Source: CAJXZP01 sp047610145
GTDB lineage: Bacteria; Bacteroidota; Bacteroidia; Flavobacteriales_G; Salibacteraceae
Length of the DNA: 12,861 bases
NCBI GenBank assembly: GCA_047610145.1
Contig: JBLFZF010000078.1
Location: forward strand, 1-12,861
Direction of reading: 5' to 3'
The notes under the pieces are model-generated. The model made no database searches and was not told the origin of the DNA. It saw only the letters and a list, made by a program, of their open reading frames with translations. The position numbers and the translations under genes were made by a program. Positions 1 through 5,949 of the stretch are shown piece by piece. How positions within the stretch are numbered: the first letter of the stretch is position 1; every line of letters starts with the position of its first letter.

Positions 1-573
1 ATAAAGACTTCTTTTTTTCTCAATAAGACCGGTTTATTAGCGACTATTCATTTAGAAAATTCGTATAAAGATGAGTTGAAAACATTTTTTTACAATGAGC
101 AAGGTTTCGTTACTAGAATAGAATCTACGGATGGTAAAAACGGTAAAATGCTGTTGGAAGAGAAGTTTAAATACGAATATTTTTCGGGTGGCCAGTATAA
201 AAAATATTACTTGAATGATGAGGGTCTCACGTATAAATACGAAGTGGTAGATGTAGATAGTAGTGGTAGAATTATAGAAACTCGATCGCGAAATATTAGA
301 GGGGTAAACAGAGAATACGCTACCTTTAAATATGATCAGAAGGTACTTGTTATGCTTAGCGTGAACACAAAAAATGTTACCCGAAGAGAAGAAAGATATG
401 AAATGGATTATGATAGGGATTGGAAACTTCAGACGGCTAATTATCTAGTAGATGCAGCGCCTGTGTATAGGTATGAATATTTATATGAAAATGGAGTGAT
501 AATTGCTATTCTAAGAAAGAACTTGCAAACCCAAGAGATTCAAATTACGAAGCTGAAATATACTTTTTATTAG
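1..573 (+). CDS. 3' part of a YD-like repetitive hypothetical protein (5'-truncated by window edge)
   Basis: The frame is open from base 1 to the TAA at 571-573, giving 190 residues, so the gene starts before the window. The TTG at position 76 is not a convincing start because the frame upstream encodes ordinary-looking protein (IKTSFFLNKTGLLATIHLEN). The visible part is rich in Tyr, Lys, Glu and Asn and carries loosely repeating beta-strand/turn units such as FFYNEQGFVTRI, YYLNDEGLTYKYEV, FKYDQKVLVML and YEYLYENGVI. This resembles the YD/RHS-like or MORN-like repeats common in secreted Bacteroidota proteins. I see no catalytic motif and no C-terminal sorting domain: the protein simply ends in KLKYTFY. 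A 66-base gap separates it from the DUF4286 gene on the same strand. The repeat assignment is inference and the function is unknown. That it is a real coding region is fairly sure, from its length and composition. Confidence 0.7.
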   Translation: MKTSFFLNKTGLLATIHLENSYKDELKTFFYNEQGFVTRIESTDGKNGKMLLEEKFKYEYFSGGQYKKYYLNDEGLTYKYEVVDVDSSGRIIETRSRNIRGVNREYATFKYDQKVLVMLSVNTKNVTRREERYEMDYDRDWKLQTANYLVDAAPVYRYEYLYENGVIIAILRKNLQTQEIQITKLKYTFY

Positions 574-639
574 AAATTAGTATTCGGAAGCAGTGATTAA
601 TACTTTGTAAGTATGACCTTTGTGCACTAATTTAAAGAT

Positions 640-939
640 ATGATAATCTACAACGTAACAATAAAGATTTCGCATGAAAAGCATGATGATTGGTTAGCAT
701 GGATGAAGGAAATTCACATTCCGGAAGTGATGGCTACTCAGAAATTTAGTAAATATGTGTTTTCAAAAGTGGTTATGGAAGATGAGGAAGGAACAAATTA
801 TTCTATCCAATATTTTTGTAATGACATGGATGTGTTAAGTGATTATCAAGAAAATGAAGCTCCTGCGATGCAGAAAAAACATACAGACCGTTACAAAGAT
901 CATTTTGTGGCGTTTAGAACCCTTTTAGAGATTGTTTAA
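640..939 (+). CDS. DUF4286 family protein
   Basis: This 99-residue protein matches the length and pattern of the DUF4286 family (Pfam PF14114), small cytosolic proteins found mainly in Bacteroidota. It starts MIIYNVTIKI, has the segment DWLAWMKEIHIPEVM around residues 17-31, and a C-terminal KHTDRYKDHFVAFRTLLEIV helix. The beta-alpha-alpha-beta pattern suggests a ferredoxin-like or dimeric alpha/beta-barrel fold, which is inference. No signal peptide or membrane segment is present, and I know of no established function. Its stop codon overlaps the rsmA start by one base (TAATG at 937-941), so the two are almost certainly co-transcribed and probably translationally coupled. That hints at a role near ribosome maturation but does not show one. 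The ATG at 640 is the only sensible start, lying just after an A-rich AAAGAT stretch. Confidence 0.82.
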   Translation: MIIYNVTIKISHEKHDDWLAWMKEIHIPEVMATQKFSKYVFSKVVMEDEEGTNYSIQYFCNDMDVLSDYQENEAPAMQKKHTDRYKDHFVAFRTLLEIV

Positions 940-1730
940 TGAAAGTTAAAGCAAAAAAGCACCTAGGTCAACATTTCTTAACTAACGATAAAATAGCGCA
1001 TGATATAGCCGTTACGCTTCAAAGTGATAGATTTACAAAGGTTTTAGAAATTGGTCCTGGTACAGGGGTGTTAACCAAAGAATTGTTGCCTATTCATGGA
1101 GATGATTTAACGGTAATAGACATCGATACGGAATCAATTGTATACTTGAAAAAGAATTTTCCGAAACTGAAAGGTCGAATTATTGAGGGGGATTTTCTGA
1201 ATATGCGTATAAGTGATATTACAGATGAAAAGATTGCTTTGATTGGCAATTACCCGTATAATATTTCTACTCAAATCATGTTTAAGGTTTTTGAAAATAA
1301 AGATCAAGTAGTCGAATGTTCTGGAATGTTTCAAAAAGAAGTAGCCGTTCGTATTGCTTCTATGCCCGGAAATAAACAATATGGTTTGACCAGTGTATTA
1401 TTACAAACGTGGTATGATATTGAATATTTATTTTCTGTAGGTCCAGAACATTTTAATCCGCCTCCAAAAGTAAACTCAGGAGTGATTAGATTAACTCGAA
1501 ATTCTAGAATGGAACTTCCAGTTCCAGAAAAATTTTATAAAAGAGTGGTTAAAACCTCCTTTGGTCAGCGAAGAAAAACATTAAGGAATTCTTTAAAGTC
1601 TATGTTAAATGAATACAGTGTAGAATTACCTGAGCAGTATATAGGGGAGAGGCCTGAACAATTGAATGTAGAGCAGTTTCTTGAAATTGCAGTGTTATTA
1701 TTTGCGGCTTCCGAAAAACTAAAAAGCTAA
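939..1730 (+). CDS. rsmA: 16S rRNA (adenine(1518)-N(6)/adenine(1519)-N(6))-dimethyltransferase RsmA (KsgA)
   Basis: RsmA uses S-adenosylmethionine to dimethylate two adjacent adenines in the helix 45 loop of 16S rRNA, a late checkpoint in 30S subunit assembly. The 263 residues fit the family length. Visible motifs are KKHLGQHFL at residues 6-14 (family GQ-FL signature), SAM motif I EIGPGTG at 37-43, the acidic IDID near 60-63, EGDFL at 83-87, and the catalytic motif NYPYNIS at 104-110 (family consensus N-PYNIS). QKEVAVRI and the PPPKVNSGVI segment follow, and the C-terminal RNA-binding domain contains FGQRRKTLRNSLK. All key motifs are intact. It overlaps DUF4286 by one base, and no separate promoter is visible in front of it. 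Transcription ends at the shared hairpin 20 bases downstream. Loss of this enzyme classically gives kasugamycin resistance. Confidence 0.97.
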   Translation: MKVKAKKHLGQHFLTNDKIAHDIAVTLQSDRFTKVLEIGPGTGVLTKELLPIHGDDLTVIDIDTESIVYLKKNFPKLKGRIIEGDFLNMRISDITDEKIALIGNYPYNISTQIMFKVFENKDQVVECSGMFQKEVAVRIASMPGNKQYGLTSVLLQTWYDIEYLFSVGPEHFNPPPKVNSGVIRLTRNSRMELPVPEKFYKRVVKTSFGQRRKTLRNSLKSMLNEYSVELPEQYIGERPEQLNVEQFLEIAVLLFAASEKLKS

Positions 1731-1750
1731 ATCATAAAAATTAAAGCATA

Positions 1751-1782
1751 AAAAAAGGGGAAGCATTTGCTTCCCCTTTTTT
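1751..1782. terminator. Bidirectional rho-independent terminator between rsmA and atpC
   Basis: Convergent genes meet here. The arm 1751-1765 (AAAAAAGGGGAAGCA) pairs perfectly with 1768-1782 (TGCTTCCCCTTTTTT). Closing the innermost A-T pair would leave only two bases, so the practical loop is ATTT. The GC-rich core is flanked by A and T tracts, so the RNA from either strand has a hairpin followed by U residues. It lies 20 bases after the rsmA stop and 16 bases after the atpC stop, serving both. Confidence 0.9.
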
Positions 1783-1798
1783 GTTTCTTGATAAAGTA

Positions 1799-2086
1799 TT
1801 AGTCCAATAGAACGATTACTTTATTGTGGAATATTTCAACAACACCACCTTTTACATCAATGCTAAAACGTTTGTTTTGCGCCTCTTCAATAAATGTATC
1901 TGTTGCATCTTCCGATGGTGAAATGGCGTTCACTTGATCCACAGTAATTTGACCAGCTTTCAAAGCAGAAATCATAGCAGCATGGTGATCCATAACTCCG
2001 AAATAACCATCAATTCCTGGCATTTCCACGTAAGTTACGTCTCCGCTGTATAGCTTTTTTTCTGGTGTTAGAATATCTAATAACAT
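1799..2086 (-). CDS. atpC: F-type ATP synthase epsilon subunit (short form)
   Basis: The epsilon subunit is part of the central stalk of F1F0 ATP synthase, linking gamma to the membrane c-ring. This 95-residue protein begins MLLDILTPEKKLYSGDVTYV and contains the family segment MPGIDGYFGVMDHHAAMISALKAG, then GGVVEIFHNKVIVLLD at the C-terminus. It therefore covers only the N-terminal beta-sandwich. The C-terminal two-helix domain, which in the ~135-residue enterobacterial form inhibits ATP hydrolysis, is absent. The frame ends naturally just before a terminator, so this is a genuinely short form, as is common in Bacteroidota, not a truncation. It starts 11 bases after the atpD stop and must share its transcript. 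Confidence 0.93.
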   Translation of the reverse strand: MLLDILTPEKKLYSGDVTYVEMPGIDGYFGVMDHHAAMISALKAGQITVDQVNAISPSEDATDTFIEEAQNKRFSIDVKGGVVEIFHNKVIVLLD

Positions 2087-2097
2087 ATTCGTAAGTT

Positions 2098-3606
2098 TTA
2101 TACGTTAGCTAAAATCTTTTCTCCGTCAGCAATAACCTCGTCAATATTTCCTTTAAGGTTAAAAGCAGACTCAGGATATTTGTCTAGCTCACCATCCATA
2201 ATCATGTTAAAACCTTTTATGGTATCTTCAATAGATACTAATACCCCTTGAAGACCTGTAAACTGTTCTGCAACGTGGAATGGTTGAGATAAGAAACGTT
2301 GAACTCTACGTGCACGGTGAACAGCTGACTTATCTTCTTCAGAAAGCTCATCCATACCTAGAATAGCAATAATATCCTGTAATTCTTTATATCGTTGTAA
2401 AATTTCTTTTACTTTTTGCGCTGTATCGTAATGCTCTTGACCTACAATTTCTGCTGTTAAAATACGAGAAGTAGAATCCAATGGATCAACCGCTGGGTAA
2501 ATACCTAGCTCCGCAATTTTACGAGAAAGTACTGTTGTTGCATCTAAGTGAGCAAATGTAGTTGCTGGTGCTGGATCTGTTAAATCATCTGCAGGAACAT
2601 ATACTGCTTGTACAGATGTAATAGATCCATTCTTAGTGGATGTAATACGTTCTTGCATTACTCCCATTTCAGTTGCCAATGTTGGTTGGTAACCTACCGC
2701 TGATGGCATACGACCTAACAAGGCCGATACCTCAGAACCTGCCTGAGTAAAACGGAAAATATTATCGATAAAGAAAAGAATATCTTTTCCTCCTTCGTTA
2801 CTTCCTGCATCACCATCACGGTAATATTCAGCAAGTGTTAATCCTGACAAAGCTACACGTGCACGCGCACCTGGAGGTTCGTTCATTTGACCGAATACGA
2901 AAGCAGCTTTTGATTCTTTCATTTTAGATTGGTCCACTAGAGATAAATCCCAGTTTCCTTTTTCCATTGATTCCATAAATGCTTCCCCGTAGTTGATAAT
3001 ACCTGATTCAAGCATTTCTCTCAGTAAATCGTTACCCTCACGAGTACGCTCACCTACACCAGCAAATACAGAAAGACCATCGTGCCCTTTTGCAATATTG
3101 TTAATCAACTCTTGAATTAATACAGTTTTACCTACACCGGCTCCACCGAATAAACCAATTTTTCCACCTTTTACGTACGGCTCAATTAAGTCAATTACTT
3201 TAATACCTGTAAAAAGTATCTCAGAAGATGTAGAAAGATCCTCGAATCTTGGTGCATCTCTGTGAATAGGCATTTCGTTCGTTCGTGCAACGTTTGGCAT
3301 TCCATCAATGCTATCACCGATAACGTTGAATAAACGACCATTAATTGCTTCGCCCACTGGCATAGAAATAGCAGACCCTGTAGGGGTTACTACCATGCCA
3401 CGGCTAAAACCATCCGATGAATCCATGGCAATTGTTCTCACCGTGTCCTCACCAATGTGTTGTTGAACTTCTAGAACGATTTCAGTACCATCTTCTCTTG
3501 TTACTGTAAGCGCATCGTATATTTTAGGTAGTTGAGAGTCACCTTCGAAGTGTACATCAATTACCGCTCCAATTACTTGGGAAATTTTACCTGTTGATCC
3601 AGACAT
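2098..3606 (-). CDS. atpD: F-type ATP synthase catalytic beta subunit
   Basis: The beta subunit carries the catalytic nucleotide sites of F1 and makes ATP from ADP and phosphate, driven by rotation of gamma. The sequence has the N-terminal beta-barrel (GKISQVIGAVIDVHF, residues 6-20), P-loop GGAGVGKT at 154-161, the catalytic-Glu segment GERTREG at 185-191, Walker B-type DILFFIDNIFRF at 275-286, the ALLGRMPSAVGYQPTL stretch at 296-311 and the DELSEED loop at 419-425. At 502 residues it is about 40 longer than the enterobacterial protein. Much of the excess is an insertion around residues 207-234 (between INYGEAF and SKMKESKAA), just before VFGQMNEPPGARAR, plus short extensions. The gene is followed by atpC only: no atpA, G, H, F, E or B is in the window, so this is a split ATP synthase locus. 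A 46-base leader region holds a candidate -7 promoter box. Confidence 0.98.
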   Translation of the reverse strand: MSGSTGKISQVIGAVIDVHFEGDSQLPKIYDALTVTREDGTEIVLEVQQHIGEDTVRTIAMDSSDGFSRGMVVTPTGSAISMPVGEAINGRLFNVIGDSIDGMPNVARTNEMPIHRDAPRFEDLSTSSEILFTGIKVIDLIEPYVKGGKIGLFGGAGVGKTVLIQELINNIAKGHDGLSVFAGVGERTREGNDLLREMLESGIINYGEAFMESMEKGNWDLSLVDQSKMKESKAAFVFGQMNEPPGARARVALSGLTLAEYYRDGDAGSNEGGKDILFFIDNIFRFTQAGSEVSALLGRMPSAVGYQPTLATEMGVMQERITSTKNGSITSVQAVYVPADDLTDPAPATTFAHLDATTVLSRKIAELGIYPAVDPLDSTSRILTAEIVGQEHYDTAQKVKEILQRYKELQDIIAILGMDELSEEDKSAVHRARRVQRFLSQPFHVAEQFTGLQGVLVSIEDTIKGFNMIMDGELDKYPESAFNLKGNIDEVIADGEKILANV

Positions 3607-3651
3607 ATCTAGTATGCTTTAAATTTAAAACTCAGTTTCAATTTGAGGCGG

Positions 3652-3659
3652 CAAAAGTA
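3652..3659 (-). promoter_or_regulatory. Candidate Bacteroidota -7 promoter element for atpDC
   Basis: Read on the minus strand this is TACTTTTG, a full match to the Bacteroidota primary-sigma -7 consensus TAnnTTTG, followed by C. It lies 46 bases before the atpD ATG in a gene-free stretch. No good -33 TTTG is seen at the usual 19-21 base spacing, so the call rests on the -7 element and its position. Such 6-of-8 fixed-base matches also arise by chance in AT-rich DNA. Confidence 0.5.
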
Positions 3660-3782
3660 GGTAATATTTATCGGTGTTAATAATCAAAAATCATTTTTTT
3701 TCCTTAATTCGTAATCTTCTTATGAATGAGAAAGTTAGCCAAAGGAATAGCGACTCTTTTCCATAAATATTAGGGAAGTAAA

Positions 3783-3816
3783 AAAGCCTTGATTTATCGA
3801 AATAAATCAAGGCTTT
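3783..3816 (-). terminator. Rho-independent terminator of the outer-membrane beta-barrel gene
   Basis: A perfect 15-bp stem joins 3783-3797 (AAAGCCTTGATTTAT) and 3802-3816 (ATAAATCAAGGCTTT) with a CGAA tetraloop at 3798-3801. On the minus strand the stem is followed by a run of T residues (complement of 3778-3785). It sits 21 bases downstream of the beta-barrel gene's stop, separating it from atpD. The rest of the interval 3660-3782 shows nothing recognisable. Confidence 0.88.
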
Positions 3817-3837
3817 AAATATGCTGTGGAAGGTTAT

Positions 3838-4698
3838 TTAGTAGTTGTTTACGAAAGAAATACCTACCGTATATGGATACACTTCTGGTCCAAATCCAGG
3901 ATTGAAAAGACCTTTGGTAGAATAAGTGGCGTAAAGATTTATGCCGCCATATCCTACTACTGCTCGTAGATCTAAGAGGATAGGGTTAGCGTTATAGCCC
4001 CCATTGTATTTTTCTTTTGAATGATGTCCGTTTTGGTCGTATTTCAGTCGGTAAGCTTCAAAGATTCTAGCTCCGTAAACAATACCTCCACCCATGCGAA
4101 AAGCCTTTTGCGGGTTTTTATTAGAGTTGAAATATAGCATAGCAGGAATGGTAATGTATCCAGTTCTGAATCTGTTGCGGTCTAATTTTCTAGTAGCATC
4201 TTGCGCTCCTGTAGTTACACCGGAGCCTTCCTTTTCCAAAAGATAGTTATTGGCGAGGGTGAAATTTCTAGCCGTGTATCCTAAACCGGTCGAGAACTTT
4301 AGGTATTCACCAATAATTCGAATATCTAATTCAAATGGATTAATTGCCCAGTTAATAGAGCTGGAGACAATGGGTTCAAAAAACTCCGAACCAGCGGGTA
4401 CCTCTGTATTGAATTCTGGGGTGTAACTAACGCCAGTAAATCCAATTTCAAAACCTTGCCAAACTCTATTTCTTTTTTGAGAAAAGATAGAAACCGTTTT
4501 TGTGGAAACTTTCGATTTACTTGTTTTATTGGTTTCGTTGGTTATGATAATTATTTTCTTTCCATTCATGTGTACTTCCGATGTGTCTGGGGTGGACTCA
4601 ATCGGAGTTGGGATTTCAGGAACGGTACTGTGTGTTTCTTGAGCTAGAGAAATGAGACCGAGGCCAAGAAAACTTAAAAGAGTGAAAATATGTTTCAT
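3838..4698 (-). CDS. Outer-membrane beta-barrel (porin-family-like) protein
   Basis: This 286-residue protein starts with a clear signal peptide (MKHIFTLLSFLGLGLISLAQ, likely cleaved after Ala19). Next is a Pro/Thr/Ser/Glu-rich linker to about residue 70 holding a short strand KKIIIITNE. The body has alternating hydrophobic/polar strands with Gly and aromatic residues: FEIGFTGVSYTP, LKFSTGLGYTARNF, YITIPAMLYFN, FRMGGGIVYGARIFE, RAVVGYGGINLYATYSTKGLF and the terminal strand YPYTVGISFVNNY. An aromatic C-terminal strand is typical of outer-membrane barrels, and the pattern fits the Bacteroidota outer-membrane beta-barrel families (PF13568-like). Substrate and role are not predictable. It is monocistronic, with its own -7 box upstream and terminator downstream, and diverges from asd. 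No plug or TonB box is visible, so it is not a TonB-dependent transporter. Confidence 0.82.
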   Translation of the reverse strand: MKHIFTLLSFLGLGLISLAQETHSTVPEIPTPIESTPDTSEVHMNGKKIIIITNETNKTSKSKVSTKTVSIFSQKRNRVWQGFEIGFTGVSYTPEFNTEVPAGSEFFEPIVSSSINWAINPFELDIRIIGEYLKFSTGLGYTARNFTLANNYLLEKEGSGVTTGAQDATRKLDRNRFRTGYITIPAMLYFNSNKNPQKAFRMGGGIVYGARIFEAYRLKYDQNGHHSKEKYNGGYNANPILLDLRAVVGYGGINLYATYSTKGLFNPGFGPEVYPYTVGISFVNNY

Positions 4699-4734
4699 GT
4701 GTTTAGTTTAATTGTGAAGCGCGTTTTGGTTGTG

Positions 4735-4742
4735 CAAAGTTA
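4735..4742 (-). promoter_or_regulatory. Candidate -7 promoter element for the beta-barrel gene
   Basis: On the minus strand this reads TAACTTTG followed by C, a full match to TAnnTTTG, 36 bases upstream of the ATG at 4698. A clear -33 TTTG at 19-21 bases is not seen. The position, in the divergent gap between this gene and asd, supports the call. Confidence 0.5.
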
Positions 4743-4898
4743 TCCACTTTCAGTAAAAGACCGTTGTTTTGTAGGCAGCGTTGCATCCAAATCTATTTTT
4801 TTTTATAGCTGCCAATTATTTTCATTTGAGGGGTGTAATTCGCAATGTCAGTGGGGTAAGTAGCTGGGTTAAATGTTTTAAATAGATCTATTATTTTC

Positions 4899-4906
4899 TA
4901 TACTTG
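4899..4906 (+). promoter_or_regulatory. Candidate -7 promoter element for asd, with a 12-bp palindrome just upstream
   Basis: TATACTTG followed by C matches TAnnTTTG at all fixed bases but one, 18 bases before the asd ATG at 4925. That would give a very short leader of about 10-15 bases. A perfect palindrome AATAGATCTATT occupies 4881-4892 in what would be the -33/-7 spacer. Palindromes of this size are expected by chance a few times per window. The remaining gap 4743-4880 holds nothing I recognise. Confidence 0.35.
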
Positions 4907-4924
4907 CAAATCAATATACCGAAA

Positions 4925-5914
4925 ATGAAAATTGCAGTGATAGGAGCTACCGGAATGGTAGGTCAAGTGATGCTTCAGTTACTTGAAGAAAGAAAAATGA
5001 AAATTGAGACGTTGTTGCCAGTAGCTTCTGAGAAATCTATAGGTAAAGAAATTTCTTTTAGGGGTGAAAAAGTAAAGATCGTATCGATGGAAGTAGCGAT
5101 TGCAATGAAACCAGAAATCGCATTATTTTCGGCAGGAGGAGAGGCTTCTTTAGAGTGGGCTCCAAAATTTGCAGCGGTAGGAACTACCGTAATCGATAAC
5201 TCTTCGGTATGGAGAATGAATCCGACTAACAAACTTATTGTTCCTGAAATAAATGCGGATCAGTTAACCAAAGAAGATAAAATTATTGCGAACCCTAATT
5301 GTTCTACTATTCAATTAGTTATGGCTTTGGCTCCGTTAAAGGTGAAGTATGGAATAAAGCGAATTGTAGTGTCTACATATCAATCTATTTCTGGCTCAGG
5401 TATGGCAGCTGTTCAGCAAATGGAGAATGAAAGAAATGGGTTGACTGGTGCAATGGCTTATCCTTACCCTATTGATAAAAACTGTTTGCCCCATTGTGAT
5501 GTTTTTATGGATAACGACTACACGAAAGAGGAAATGAAATTAGTGAATGAACCTCGTAAAATTTTAGGAGATGATTCGTTAGCAATTACCGCTACCGCAG
5601 TAAGAGTTCCTTTAGAAGGAGGGCATTCAGAATCGGTTAATGTAGAGTTTCATCAAGACTTTGAAATTAGTGATGTGCGTAAGATTATTCACCAAACAGA
5701 AGGCTTGGTATTACAAGATAATCCAGATACAAATACCTATCCAATGCCCAAGTATGCGCAGCATAAAGATGATGTGTTTGTGGGTAGGTTACGTAGAGAT
5801 GAAAGTCAGCCAAACACCTTAAATATGTGGATTGTTTCAGATAACTTAAGAAAAGGGGCCGCTACAAACACGATTCAAATTGCCGAGTATTTGATTGCTA
5901 AAGGTTTGGTGTAA
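4925..5914 (+). CDS. asd: Aspartate-semialdehyde dehydrogenase
   Basis: Asd reduces L-aspartyl-4-phosphate to L-aspartate 4-semialdehyde with NADPH, the branch point to lysine/diaminopimelate, threonine and methionine. The 329 residues match the family. An NADP-binding Rossmann motif MKIAVIGATGMVGQVML opens the protein. LFSAGG is at 68-72, the catalytic cysteine lies in NPNCSTIQ (Cys126), QSISGSG follows at 153-159, and the substrate-binding/catalytic Arg227 and His234 sit in VRVPLEGGHSESV. It ends in NLRKGAATNTIQIAEYLI, the usual C-terminal helix. The ATG at 4925 was chosen over an in-frame TTG at 4904 because it places the Rossmann strand at the N-terminus, and because the TTG falls inside the candidate -7 box. 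The gene stands alone: no lysC or dapA is adjacent. It converges on the TPR gene with only 35 bases between stops and no clear hairpin terminator. Confidence 0.96.
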   Translation: MKIAVIGATGMVGQVMLQLLEERKMKIETLLPVASEKSIGKEISFRGEKVKIVSMEVAIAMKPEIALFSAGGEASLEWAPKFAAVGTTVIDNSSVWRMNPTNKLIVPEINADQLTKEDKIIANPNCSTIQLVMALAPLKVKYGIKRIVVSTYQSISGSGMAAVQQMENERNGLTGAMAYPYPIDKNCLPHCDVFMDNDYTKEEMKLVNEPRKILGDDSLAITATAVRVPLEGGHSESVNVEFHQDFEISDVRKIIHQTEGLVLQDNPDTNTYPMPKYAQHKDDVFVGRLRRDESQPNTLNMWIVSDNLRKGAATNTIQIAEYLIAKGLV

Positions 5915-5949
5915 AAGTAAATAGGCGAGAGGTTAAAAGAAACGGTTTG

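Noticed and set aside
3660..3782. Search for a small RNA or small gene between atpD and the beta-barrel terminator
   Set aside because: No frame, hairpin or promoter pair stands out. It is treated as the atpDC upstream region.
4456..4647. Plus-strand frame of 63 codons inside the beta-barrel gene, and similar antisense frames in rsmA, asd, serS, the TPR gene and creD
   Set aside because: All lie fully opposite well-supported genes and show no motif of their own.
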